Shown: positions 1-6,839 of the stretch, piece after piece
Layout of the letters: each line of letters begins with the position of its first letter
How positions within the stretch are numbered: position 1 is the stretch's first letter
Source of the DNA: an uncultured Alphaproteobacteria bacterium
GTDB lineage: Bacteria; Pseudomonadota; Alphaproteobacteria; Thalassobaculales; Thalassobaculaceae
Direction: 5' to 3'
DNA: 8,933 nucleotides
NCBI GenBank assembly: GCA_938028645.1
Contig: CALIMD010000084.1
Span: 1-8,933, forward strand
Notes under the pieces: generated by a model
What the model saw: the letters and a program-made list of their open reading frames with translations, nothing else
The model's database searches: none
Told to the model about the DNA's origin: nothing
Position numbers and translations under genes: made by a program

Positions 1-561
1 ATAACTCATAGTCAAAACGGGACAATTAAATTTTTTTAAAACTTTAGCTAGTCTAGGATGTATTTCTTTACTAGGGTTCGCACATCCAATAATAAAGCGC
101 TCAGGTCTCAAGAAACGGTTTACAGCTTCTCCTAAAACAAGAGTTTCTACTTGATAAAATAGACGACAGCTAGGAACATCGATACTGTTTGTAAAGCCCG
201 GCGGCACTTGAGAAAGAATTGCTAAGACCGTATCTTTTCTCAAACAGTTTATTACGGCTTTGATTATTTTATTTACCAAATATAAGTCAGAAGAGTTTGT
301 TTCATCCGTTGGTGTATCCGATGCGATATATATAAGCTCAGCATTTTTCAACTCTGAGCAACTTTTTACAAACTTTATATTGTTAGTATTTTTGGACAGT
401 AATTCTGTTAGCTGGGGTTCTGAGATAGTTGTATTACCTGACTTGAGGCCTTCAACATTTACAGGGTTAGGATCCCACGCTAAAACTTGGAAGCCTTTTT
501 CTGCTAAACCCACAGCAGTCACCAAACCTAAATGCGAAAGTCCTGCTATCCCTATAATCAT
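1..561 (-). CDS. Nucleotide-sugar dehydrogenase (UDP-glucose/GDP-mannose dehydrogenase family), N-terminal part, cut by window edge
   Basis: The frame opens at ATG 561-559 and stays open for 187 codons to the left edge, so the 3' part is missing. Seen: an N-terminal Rossmann fold with the glycine motif GLSHLG (about residues 7-12), an acidic residue after the second strand (AWDPN), the segment ASDTPTDE, the family-like SQVPPGFT, and RPERFIIG near residue 160. Known: this family oxidises C6 of NDP-hexoses to uronic acids with two NAD+. The catalytic cysteine lies in the part that is cut off. Odd: where classical UDP-glucose dehydrogenases carry PEFLREG, this protein has VETLVLG, suggesting a separate clade. 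The start overlaps the upstream oxidoreductase stop as ATGA and has no strong Shine-Dalgarno sequence, so translational coupling is likely. Substrate unknown; UDP-glucose or another UDP-sugar is the default guess. Confidence 0.85.
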   Translation of the reverse strand, partial: MIIGIAGLSHLGLVTAVGLAEKGFQVLAWDPNPVNVEGLKSGNTTISEPQLTELLSKNTNNIKFVKSCSELKNAELIYIASDTPTDETNSSDLYLVNKIIKAVINCLRKDTVLAILSQVPPGFTNSIDVPSCRLFYQVETLVLGEAVNRFLRPERFIIGCANPSKEIHPRLAKVLKKFNCPVLTMSY

Positions 562-1481
562 ATCTTTAGCGCCGAGGTTTCAATTCTTTTCAATTCATTA
601 TAGATCCAAAGATCGTGGGAAAAATTTGTAATTACACCGGTTGAGCATAGGAATTTGAAATGTTCATATTCGAGCAGCCAAGTTGGGTCACCCTTTTCAA
701 ATTTGTAATTTTCCTCCATAGGAGGACCGCTAGGCAAGATCCGTCTATGAATAGAAAATTCTGCTGTTCCCCATTTGCATAGTGATTTTATGTGAGCACT
801 CCCATATTCAGCAAAAATATCACAGGAAAAATAGTTCTTCCACGACAGTAAAGTCATTTCTAATTCAATACGAGGTGTACTGTTTTGAAAGAGAACCACA
901 GCGTGATCCGGGCTTTGATTTTCAAAATTATTTACAGAAATTAATTCTAGGTTCCCTTTGATATCGCCAAACCAATATTTTGTTGAGTCAAGCAAGTGCG
1001 AGCCTAAGTCAATAAGTACTCCGCTACCCTTGTCCTTCCAGACAGACCCGCGAACTAATCTAGCTGTTCCGTTGCCATAAAAAATCCTGCAAGTATAAAG
1101 CTGGCCAAGAGCCTCCGACTCTAACAGCTTTTTCATCTTTATGAAACTTGGCTCAAATCGATGATTGTATGCTGTATATATTAATATACCAGCCTCATGC
1201 GCCAAAGCTTCTATTTCTGCTATCTCTGCCTTACTTGCTCCCCATAATGGTTTTTCAACGAGAACGTGCTTTTTGTTTTTAATACAAAACCGTATTAAAT
1301 TAATTTTTTCTTCATCAGGCACACAAATTAATACACCTTCATATTTGGCAGGAGAAATTTCGGAGATATGTGTATAATCGGCGTCTGAATTTGCTGGATC
1401 AACCGTGGCTATACATTCTGTTCCAGCAACCCCTTTCCTTTTATACCCTTGTGTACCTAGACCGACAACCAAAACTCTCAT
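558..1481 (-). CDS. Gfo/Idh/MocA family NAD(P)-dependent oxidoreductase
   Basis: This 307-residue protein has the two-part layout of the family. The N-terminal Rossmann domain has GLGTQG (residues 7-12). The hallmark EKP sits at 76-78 in VLVEKPLWGAS and carries the lysine usually involved in catalysis. YNHRFEP follows at 105-111. The C-terminal alpha/beta domain has IDLGSHLLD (157-165), whose histidine matches the family's substrate or catalytic histidine. Members oxidise or reduce a sugar hydroxyl or keto group, often on NDP-sugars in O-antigen or capsule pathways (for example WlbA/WbpB types). The ATG is preceded by a good Shine-Dalgarno GGAG 6 bases away. The gene lies 23 bases after the kinase/nucleotidylyltransferase gene and overlaps the next dehydrogenase by 4 bases, so it probably acts on the same sugar intermediate. 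The substrate cannot be read from sequence. Confidence 0.9.
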   Translation of the reverse strand: MRVLVVGLGTQGYKRKGVAGTECIATVDPANSDADYTHISEISPAKYEGVLICVPDEEKINLIRFCIKNKKHVLVEKPLWGASKAEIAEIEALAHEAGILIYTAYNHRFEPSFIKMKKLLESEALGQLYTCRIFYGNGTARLVRGSVWKDKGSGVLIDLGSHLLDSTKYWFGDIKGNLELISVNNFENQSPDHAVVLFQNSTPRIELEMTLLSWKNYFSCDIFAEYGSAHIKSLCKWGTAEFSIHRRILPSGPPMEENYKFEKGDPTWLLEYEHFKFLCSTGVITNFSHDLWIYNELKRIETSALKI

Positions 1482-1487
1482 TTCTAT

Positions 1488-1491
1488 CTCC
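1488..1491 (-). promoter_or_regulatory. Ribosome binding site of the Gfo/Idh/MocA gene
   Basis: On the minus strand this reads GGAG, 6 bases before ATG 1481-1479. It is one of the few clear Shine-Dalgarno sequences in the sugar gene block and supports the chosen start. The whole 23-base gap (1482-1504) shows no hairpin or terminator. Confidence 0.6.
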
Positions 1492-1504
1492 GGGAAGGAA
1501 AAAC

Positions 1505-3052
1505 TTAATCAAAACGTAAATTTCGTTCAGCCAGATTTATTTTTTCTAAAACGTCCTCCGGTTTGACTGGTATATTTCCCTCTTTTTCACACTCCACCGC
1601 TGCTGCAAAAGAGCCCAATATCATAGCGATAGCCGGATTATTTTGCGTTAACATTGAGAGTGTTGCATACGCTAGAAACGCATCGCCTGCCCCAACAGAA
1701 TCTAGAACAGTATCTGAAAAACTATCAATGAAAAGTGGCGCCCCCAATCCAAGATAATCTGGATCACAACATGTCAGTACCCCTCTTTCCCCGAGGGTCA
1801 ACATCAAAGTTTTACAATTAGTTTCTTTGTATAAATTGGAAGCTAGTGCTCTGAGATTCGAGTCTTGATCGGAAAGACTAAAACGAGCTTCCCGTTCATT
1901 TGGAGTTATTAGGTCAAAGTTTTGGAACTCTGTGATATTTCCCCATCTGCTTGCCACTTGACTATCCGCGACACGAAACACTCCTTTGGGAATGGCTCTT
2001 GTTAATTCTGGTATAGTTTGTCTGTTAAATATGCCGTGCCGGAAGTCACTAAATACTATGGAGTCGGTTTTACCCTCGCTTATTGCAACGGTAAGCTTCT
2101 TGAGGATCTGATCAGATATTTGTCGGTTATCAACCGTGTCTATTTTTAATAGTCTATAACCATCAGCAACGATAGCATTTTTATACGTTGTAGGGCGCTG
2201 AAAGTCAGAATGATAATTGACTTTTATACCCATATTATTAAGATCGTCGACGACAAATTTTCGTTTTTCATCGTCACCAAGAATTGTCGAAAAAATTACT
2301 TCCGCACCGGCAGAACGAAGATGCTTTGCTACTATGGCGGCCCCACCCACATAGTCTTTTTGTTCCTCGTAGCGGACACTAATAGTTGGGGTTTTAGTTT
2401 GACCTCCAATTACAGATGTACGTGTTATTCCATCCACTATCGTATCGCCGACCACATGGACACTCTTTTTATTAATAGTTGAAAGTGTAATCCGCAGATC
2501 TTCAAGCGAAAGTTTTTCAGCTGAAAGTAATACTGCTAATTTGTCATATTTAAGTTTGGGAGGTGATAGACTAATCAGGTTACTTGACGAGTAAACTAGA
2601 TCACCAGGAGTGAAAATCATTTGGCCACCATAAGATTCAACTATAGCTTTTTCTAAATGTGTCTTCGGTGGAGCGCCATCTTGAATATATTCATATCCTT
2701 TTGCAAAGTAATCGGGTTTTATGAGCTCTATATTCTCCAAAGGAGTACTATTTTTATCAATAATCACGCAATCAACCACTTCAAAAGCGGCGATATTTAG
2801 CGCCCTTAGTTCCTCAGGAACGTGCGGTCGCAACTGCCCTTTATCTATATGAGCGTCACGGGTTATACTTACAATAAGGATATCTGCTTTTGTTTTAGCA
2901 TAAATCATATGCCGAAGATGGCCAGGGTGAACTATATCAAAAACACCATGGCACATGATTACCGTTTTTTTTCGTGGTCGCGATCCAACTATTTCTGCGA
3001 TATCAGCAGCAGACTTGATTTTGTACCCGTATCTTTCCTCTAGTTCTTCCAT
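1505..3052 (-). CDS. Bifunctional nucleotidylyltransferase / PfkB-type sugar kinase (HldE-like domains in reversed order)
   Basis: This 515-residue protein has two catalytic domains. Residues about 30-160 form a cytidylyltransferase-like domain: GVFDIVHPGH (36-45) carries the nucleotide-binding HxGH motif, and YSSSNLI (154-160) matches the STTNII segment at the end of the HldE transferase domain. Residues about 196-515 form a PfkB/ribokinase domain: VVGDTIVD at its start, GGAAIVA (236-242), TPNE (383-386), and DSVGAGDAF (451-459) with the anion-hole glycines and catalytic Asp457. In HldE (ADP-heptose synthesis) the kinase is N-terminal and the transferase C-terminal, so this is a different fusion. 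Inferred role: phosphorylate a sugar and attach a nucleotide to it. Sugar and nucleotide are unknown. The start is 4 bases after the upstream epimerase stop, with AAAGG 11 bases before ATG. Function of the domains is firm, pathway is not. Confidence 0.9.
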   Translation of the reverse strand: MEELEERYGYKIKSAADIAEIVGSRPRKKTVIMCHGVFDIVHPGHLRHMIYAKTKADILIVSITRDAHIDKGQLRPHVPEELRALNIAAFEVVDCVIIDKNSTPLENIELIKPDYFAKGYEYIQDGAPPKTHLEKAIVESYGGQMIFTPGDLVYSSSNLISLSPPKLKYDKLAVLLSAEKLSLEDLRITLSTINKKSVHVVGDTIVDGITRTSVIGGQTKTPTISVRYEEQKDYVGGAAIVAKHLRSAGAEVIFSTILGDDEKRKFVVDDLNNMGIKVNYHSDFQRPTTYKNAIVADGYRLLKIDTVDNRQISDQILKKLTVAISEGKTDSIVFSDFRHGIFNRQTIPELTRAIPKGVFRVADSQVASRWGNITEFQNFDLITPNEREARFSLSDQDSNLRALASNLYKETNCKTLMLTLGERGVLTCCDPDYLGLGAPLFIDSFSDTVLDSVGAGDAFLAYATLSMLTQNNPAIAMILGSFAAAVECEKEGNIPVKPEDVLEKINLAERNLRFD

Positions 3053-3056
3053 ATCT

Positions 3057-4058
3057 TCAACTACCTTTATCGAGGAAAGTAAACCAAGTTTTAGTCGCCT
3101 TTTCTATGGAGACAGGATCCCATAGAGGAGCGTGTTCCCAGTTCTCTATACAGTCCAGCATTCTAGTTACGCCAGTTTCAAAAGAAATCAGCGGTTCCCA
3201 ATTTAAGTGAGCGCGAATTTTTTGTATATCAGCCCAAGTACATTTTGGCTCGCCGGGACGCTCGGGGATATAGGTAATATCTCCACCAATTAGCCGGACA
3301 AGGTAATTTATCGTCTGTGGGTTTCCCGCTCCCAAATTATAAACCTCACCACTTTTAGAAGTTTTTGCTGCAGCAAGAAAGGCTCGCGCAACATCTGAAA
3401 CATAGACAAAGTCTCTACTTTGAGACCCATCACCAACCACTGTGAATGGCTCCCGTTCCAATTTTTGTTTCAGAAAAACACCAAAAACTGCACCATACAA
3501 TCCTGTTGTACGAACACGTTCTCCATAGGCATTGAAAATCCGAATGCTATTTACAGATAAATTATAAACTTTCTGCCAGTGGAAGGCAGCCATCTCCCCT
3601 TGATATTTGCTTAGGGCATAGGGATAGCCTGGGTTGATATGATGGTCCTCTGTTGTTGGTGTTTTTGCTAATCCATAACAAGAAGATGAACCGGCATAAA
3701 CAAATTTTTTTATGTTACCCGCGCGAGCACCTTCCAACATCTGAACAGTGCCAAGCACATTGATAGACATATAGTCGCTAGGCTGATCAATTGAAGGAAC
3801 AATATCGCCTTTTCCTGCAAAATGAAACAAAAACTCACAATCCTTAAAGATAGAATGGGCTGAATTAATATTGCGAATATCAGCTTTTTCTATAACTAAA
3901 TTTGTATTATTTTTATGTTGATTTAGATTTTCGAGGCGCCCTCCAGAAAGATCGTCAATCACTCGCACTTCGAAATTATCCTCGATTAGAAGATCAACCA
4001 TATGTGATCCAATAAAACCAGCTCCACCGGTGACAATAGCTATTGGTTTTTTAGTCAT
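3057..4058 (-). CDS. NAD-dependent epimerase/dehydratase (extended SDR, GalE/WbpP-like)
   Basis: This 333-residue extended short-chain dehydrogenase is of typical length for nucleotide-sugar epimerases. Seen: the NAD-binding motif GGAGFIGSH (11-19), VIDDLSGG (33-40) where the acidic residue should select NAD over NADP, YAGSSSCYG (121-129) with the catalytic serine region, and the catalytic pair Tyr147-Lys151 in YPYALSK. RDFVYVSDVARA (215-226) is the usual substrate-domain signature, and the C-terminal part (ADIQKIRAHLNWEP) is typical of UDP-sugar 4-epimerases. Such enzymes act through a 4-keto intermediate. A UDP-hexose or UDP-uronate 4-epimerase is the closest guess, but a dehydratase or another NDP-sugar cannot be excluded. 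Its ATG overlaps the stop of the upstream SDR gene (ATGA, 4055-4058), so the two are probably made together. Confidence 0.92.
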   Translation of the reverse strand: MTKKPIAIVTGGAGFIGSHMVDLLIEDNFEVRVIDDLSGGRLENLNQHKNNTNLVIEKADIRNINSAHSIFKDCEFLFHFAGKGDIVPSIDQPSDYMSINVLGTVQMLEGARAGNIKKFVYAGSSSCYGLAKTPTTEDHHINPGYPYALSKYQGEMAAFHWQKVYNLSVNSIRIFNAYGERVRTTGLYGAVFGVFLKQKLEREPFTVVGDGSQSRDFVYVSDVARAFLAAAKTSKSGEVYNLGAGNPQTINYLVRLIGGDITYIPERPGEPKCTWADIQKIRAHLNWEPLISFETGVTRMLDCIENWEHAPLWDPVSIEKATKTWFTFLDKGS

Positions 4059-5056
4059 ACGACATTTAACGCCTTCATTTGGCGCACGTTGAAATATTGA
4101 TCATCGTCAAAACTTAATGGCAGTTTATTTTCTTTGAACGCTTTACAAAGCTCTCGGACAGCATCTTCAATAGTGTATCTAGGTTCAAAACCAATCGTTT
4201 CTCTAATTTTGTCCGAATTGATATGATAAGATCTTAAATCATCGCTACTACTTTGTTCTATGCGTATATCTGCGTATACAGGAGTTTCCTCCTGGACAAC
4301 TCTCTTTACCAATAGGGCTATGTCCATAACAGACATATTTTGATAACCAACATTAAAAGTTTGTCCGCGTATCTTTCCCCGATCTTCGATAAGAAGCTGT
4401 TTATACAAATCACACATGTCCTGTATATGCAGATTGGGTCTAAGTTGACTTCCTCCAAAAACGTTGATTTTTCTTCTATTAATTGCCCAGTTTGTTAATA
4501 TGTTAACAGTAAGATCTAATCTCTGTCTCGGGGCCCAACCACATAGCGTTGCAGGTCGTATTACTGTGCAGACAAAATCCTCTGTTTCGTGTTTAAATAG
4601 CAAAGGTTCGCAAAGACCTTTGTATTTGTTGTACAGTGTTAAAGGAACTAACGGGTGGCTCTCTGTGACATTTCTTTCCTCCGAAATTCCATAAACAGAA
4701 CTAGATGAAGCATAAATAAATCTTTTTACCCCAGCTTTTTTTGCTGATATTACCAGAGGCTCAAAAGCATCAAAATTGATCGTTCGACTCAAGGTCTCAT
4801 CTAACTCAAAACTTGCATCATTAGAGATACATCCAAGGTGTATGACAGTATTAACGTCCTCAAAGAATTTCGGATGGTGGCTAACACCACGAATATCTGT
4901 CTTTAAAACCTCCAAGTTTGGATCGGACAAAGGTAAGTGATGTGATCCATAAAATAGGGTGTCCAATATTCTTATACTATAGCCTAAAGCAAGAAGTTGG
5001 GGGGTTAGTCTGCTCCCAACATAACCTGCACCTCCCGTTATCAGGATTTTCTTCAT
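4055..5056 (-). CDS. NAD-dependent epimerase/dehydratase (extended SDR)
   Basis: A second extended SDR of 333 residues, clearly diverged from its neighbour. Seen: GGAGYVGS (8-15) for NAD binding, ILDTLFYG (30-37), IYASSSSVYG (114-123) with the serine region, catalytic Tyr142-Lys146 in LYNKYKG, LRPNLHIQDM (205-214) in the place of the usual RDFVHVDD, and a C-terminal YFNVRQMKAL tail. Known: extended SDRs catalyse 4-epimerisation, 4,6-dehydration or reduction of nucleotide-bound sugars. The altered substrate-domain signature argues for a different reaction from the downstream SDR. It is the first gene of the sugar block and has a good Shine-Dalgarno sequence 6 bases before ATG, only 14 bases after the rppH stop. 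Exact reaction unknown. Confidence 0.92.
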   Translation of the reverse strand: MKKILITGGAGYVGSRLTPQLLALGYSIRILDTLFYGSHHLPLSDPNLEVLKTDIRGVSHHPKFFEDVNTVIHLGCISNDASFELDETLSRTINFDAFEPLVISAKKAGVKRFIYASSSSVYGISEERNVTESHPLVPLTLYNKYKGLCEPLLFKHETEDFVCTVIRPATLCGWAPRQRLDLTVNILTNWAINRRKINVFGGSQLRPNLHIQDMCDLYKQLLIEDRGKIRGQTFNVGYQNMSVMDIALLVKRVVQEETPVYADIRIEQSSSDDLRSYHINSDKIRETIGFEPRYTIEDAVRELCKAFKENKLPLSFDDDQYFNVRQMKALNVV

Positions 5057-5062
5057 AATCCA

Positions 5063-5067
5063 CCCTC
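5063..5067 (-). promoter_or_regulatory. Ribosome binding site of the first sugar-operon SDR gene
   Basis: On the minus strand this reads GAGGG within AGAGGGTGG, 6 bases before ATG 5056-5054. It supports the start and shows that this gene is translated independently, unlike those joined by 4-base overlaps. The 14-base gap to rppH leaves no room for a separate promoter or terminator. Confidence 0.65.
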
Positions 5068-5070
5068 TAT

Positions 5071-5553
5071 TTAAATTGCGGTTCTATTGGCTAGATATCC
5101 AAACTTTTTAACCACTTCTCTATATACCGGTTTCTTGAAATCAACGACAAGGGAAACTAAATCGTCTATATTGGACCATTTCCATGAACTGAATTCGGCG
5201 TGGTTAGTATGCAAATTTATCTCATCATCAGTTCCTAAAAAGCGCATAGCAAACCAAAGCTGCTGCTGTCCTCTATAATAGTTGGAAAATCTTCTATTCA
5301 AGAGCAGTGGTGGGTAATCATATGTCAACCAATCTCTGGTGTGATCTATTATTTCAACTGTTTTTATGCCAGTCTCCTCCTCTAGCTCCCTTAAAGCTGC
5401 GTCCTCTGGTTTTTCATTATTATCAATGCCACCTTGTGGCATTTGCCATGAGTTTTGGCTTACATCATTTCGTTTTCCTAAGAATATAAGTCCTTCCTTA
5501 TTAAAAAGAACTATACCAACGCATGGTCTGTACAGAGAGGGTATTGTTTTCAT
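5071..5553 (-). CDS. rppH: RNA pyrophosphohydrolase RppH (Nudix hydrolase)
   Basis: RppH removes pyrophosphate from the 5'-triphosphate end of transcripts in the cytoplasm and so triggers RNase E-dependent decay. The 160-residue protein matches the usual RppH length. The full Nudix box lies at residues 41-63: Gly41, Glu47, Arg55-Glu56-Leu57, Glu59-Glu60, Gly62-Ile63, giving Gx5Ex7REUxEExGU. It is preceded by SWQMPQGGID, which is characteristic of RppH rather than other Nudix enzymes. YRPCVGIVLFN near the N-terminus and QQQLWFAMRF (96-105) are also family-typical. In Bartonella the orthologue was named invasion-associated ialA. The ATG overlaps the stop of the deacetylase gene as ATGA (5550-5553), as expected for coupled translation. 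It belongs to the conserved envelope cluster on the right rather than the sugar genes on the left. Confidence 0.93.
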   Translation of the reverse strand: MKTIPSLYRPCVGIVLFNKEGLIFLGKRNDVSQNSWQMPQGGIDNNEKPEDAALRELEEETGIKTVEIIDHTRDWLTYDYPPLLLNRRFSNYYRGQQQLWFAMRFLGTDDEINLHTNHAEFSSWKWSNIDDLVSLVVDFKKPVYREVVKKFGYLANRTAI

Positions 5554-6839
5554 CGTTGACTTTGCTTATCGGCTATTGCTGTTATTGGAGCCAATGCGAT
5601 ACCTTTTTTCTTTAAGCTCGAGGCCCACTCACTTAGGATTTCAATTGATATTGGTAGTGGTCGCGCTATTGCAACAGCAAATTTTTTATCCATTACTATT
5701 CTTTCTAGCTCACTAAGCTTGGTCGTTATATGTCCTTGAGATGGGGTCTTATCTATGAAAACATTATTGAAAGCTCTAGGAAGCTGAATATCAGACGACA
5801 ACTCAGGTCCAAGGCTTTGCGATGTTGTCCGACTATCGACGTACAAAAGACCACGGTCTTTAATGGCTTTTAGAATAGGTAGTAATAATTCAGAATTAAG
5901 CGTGAATTTACTTCCATGCGTAGATAATAAACCCACATACCCTCCCGATTGAACCATCACGTATTCTAATCGGTTAAGGTTTTCAACTTCGCTCAGAGAA
6001 GTAAGCAAAGTGCTTCGACCCGGATCGTTCCTTGGGAATCCATTTGGTTCCATTGGCAGATCTATGAGAACTTCAAAGCCCTTCTGTCGAGCTTCTCTCA
6101 CCCATTTTTTTAGTTTTGGAGATATATGAGAAAAGGAAAGTGTGATGTTTTTAGGCATCAATTTTAGTATCTGTTCAGTATAAGTCGCAGAGAGACCAAG
6201 GTTATTGATTATAATAGCAACCCGTGGTTTGCGATCAGAATGTTTGAAGTTGCGAGAGTATTCTATCCATGGTTGGCGACCGTCTTTTGCTATTATTGGG
6301 AGTGGACCATTTTCTGTGTCTTCAGAAATATGCGGATAAATAATCCCTTGCATAAGATCATTGTCAAATATTTGGCTTTCATTTTTCTCTTTTGCCCTAT
6401 CAGCTATTTGATTTTTGTCATCAGCTTTTGTTTGAGTGGATAGATTAATTTCTCGGCTAGAATTGTTAGGTGCACCTTCTTCTTCTCCAAGGATATCTAC
6501 TTTTAACCAAGGTTTAAGTTTACTTCTTTCTGCTATAGTTTGCTCGGAGTTTACAAATATCCAACCGCAAATAGCGCCAAGTGTTAAAAGTATTAATGTG
6601 TATATTGCATATGAAACAAATCTTTTAAAGCGTGAGCTGAATATTCTATTAAAGTAATTTCTGATACGCATCTCTTTAAATCTGGACTCATCTAGCACAG
6701 AGTTCTCTTCATATTCTGCTAGGTTAGGACCTTCCTGTTCCAACTCTTGCATATCAATACTAAGAGCCGCCTCCGTTTTCTCCCTTTTGGGTATCTTTAG
6801 GAGGCTCTTGAATGTCTTTATGAGCGATAAAAGCTTCAA
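5550..6839 (-). CDS. Membrane-anchored divergent polysaccharide deacetylase family protein
   Basis: This 429-residue protein has a basic and acidic cytoplasmic tail (1-72), one membrane segment (about 73-97, YAIYTLILLTLGAICGWIFV), a charged low-complexity linker (about 98-195), and a C-terminal divergent polysaccharide deacetylase domain (about 205-425). Domain signatures are LPMEPNGFPRNDPG (261-274), LNRLEYV, GYVGLLSTHGSKF and YVDSRTT (333-339). The position where many family members have IDDLG reads INNLG (211-215), and the usual histidine near the end is absent (AIARPLP, 390-396), so enzymatic activity is doubtful. As I recall, other alphaproteobacterial members also lack the two aspartates. 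Likely location: inner membrane with the domain in the periplasm, consistent with EnvC and CtpA as neighbours. The start codon is TTG (6839-6837), overlapping the ctpA stop as TTGA without a clear Shine-Dalgarno sequence. The next in-frame ATG is residue 30. Confidence 0.88.
   Translation of the reverse strand: MKLLSLIKTFKSLLKIPKREKTEAALSIDMQELEQEGPNLAEYEENSVLDESRFKEMRIRNYFNRIFSSRFKRFVSYAIYTLILLTLGAICGWIFVNSEQTIAERSKLKPWLKVDILGEEEGAPNNSSREINLSTQTKADDKNQIADRAKEKNESQIFDNDLMQGIIYPHISEDTENGPLPIIAKDGRQPWIEYSRNFKHSDRKPRVAIIINNLGLSATYTEQILKLMPKNITLSFSHISPKLKKWVREARQKGFEVLIDLPMEPNGFPRNDPGRSTLLTSLSEVENLNRLEYVMVQSGGYVGLLSTHGSKFTLNSELLLPILKAIKDRGLLYVDSRTTSQSLGPELSSDIQLPRAFNNVFIDKTPSQGHITTKLSELERIVMDKKFAVAIARPLPISIEILSEWASSLKKKGIALAPITAIADKQSQR

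Noticed and set aside
260..631. Plus-strand open frame of 123 codons
   Set aside because: It lies opposite the dehydrogenase and oxidoreductase genes, which have clear family motifs on the minus strand. Its translation shows no recognisable domain, so it is a shadow frame.
1171..1193. AT-rich near-palindrome with a perfect 12-base core (TATATTAATATA) and GCTG/CAGC flanks
   Set aside because: It sits inside the Gfo/Idh/MocA gene and encodes the conserved strand before YNHRFEP. The arms are offset by one base, so it is probably chance in AT-rich coding DNA rather than an operator.
1482..1504. Possible terminator or promoter in the gap before the Gfo/Idh/MocA gene
   Set aside because: The 23 bases contain a Shine-Dalgarno sequence but no inverted repeat with a T-run and no recognisable promoter.
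1505..3052. Naming the fusion HldE (ADP-heptose synthesis)
   Set aside because: Both domain types match, but the order is reversed and there are no gmhA/gmhB neighbours, so the symbol would imply an unsupported pathway.
5366..5716. Plus-strand open frame of 116 codons with hydrophobic leucine-rich end
   Set aside because: It is antisense to rppH (Nudix box) and the deacetylase C-terminus. The hydrophobicity comes from the complementary codons, and no start signal or family match is visible.
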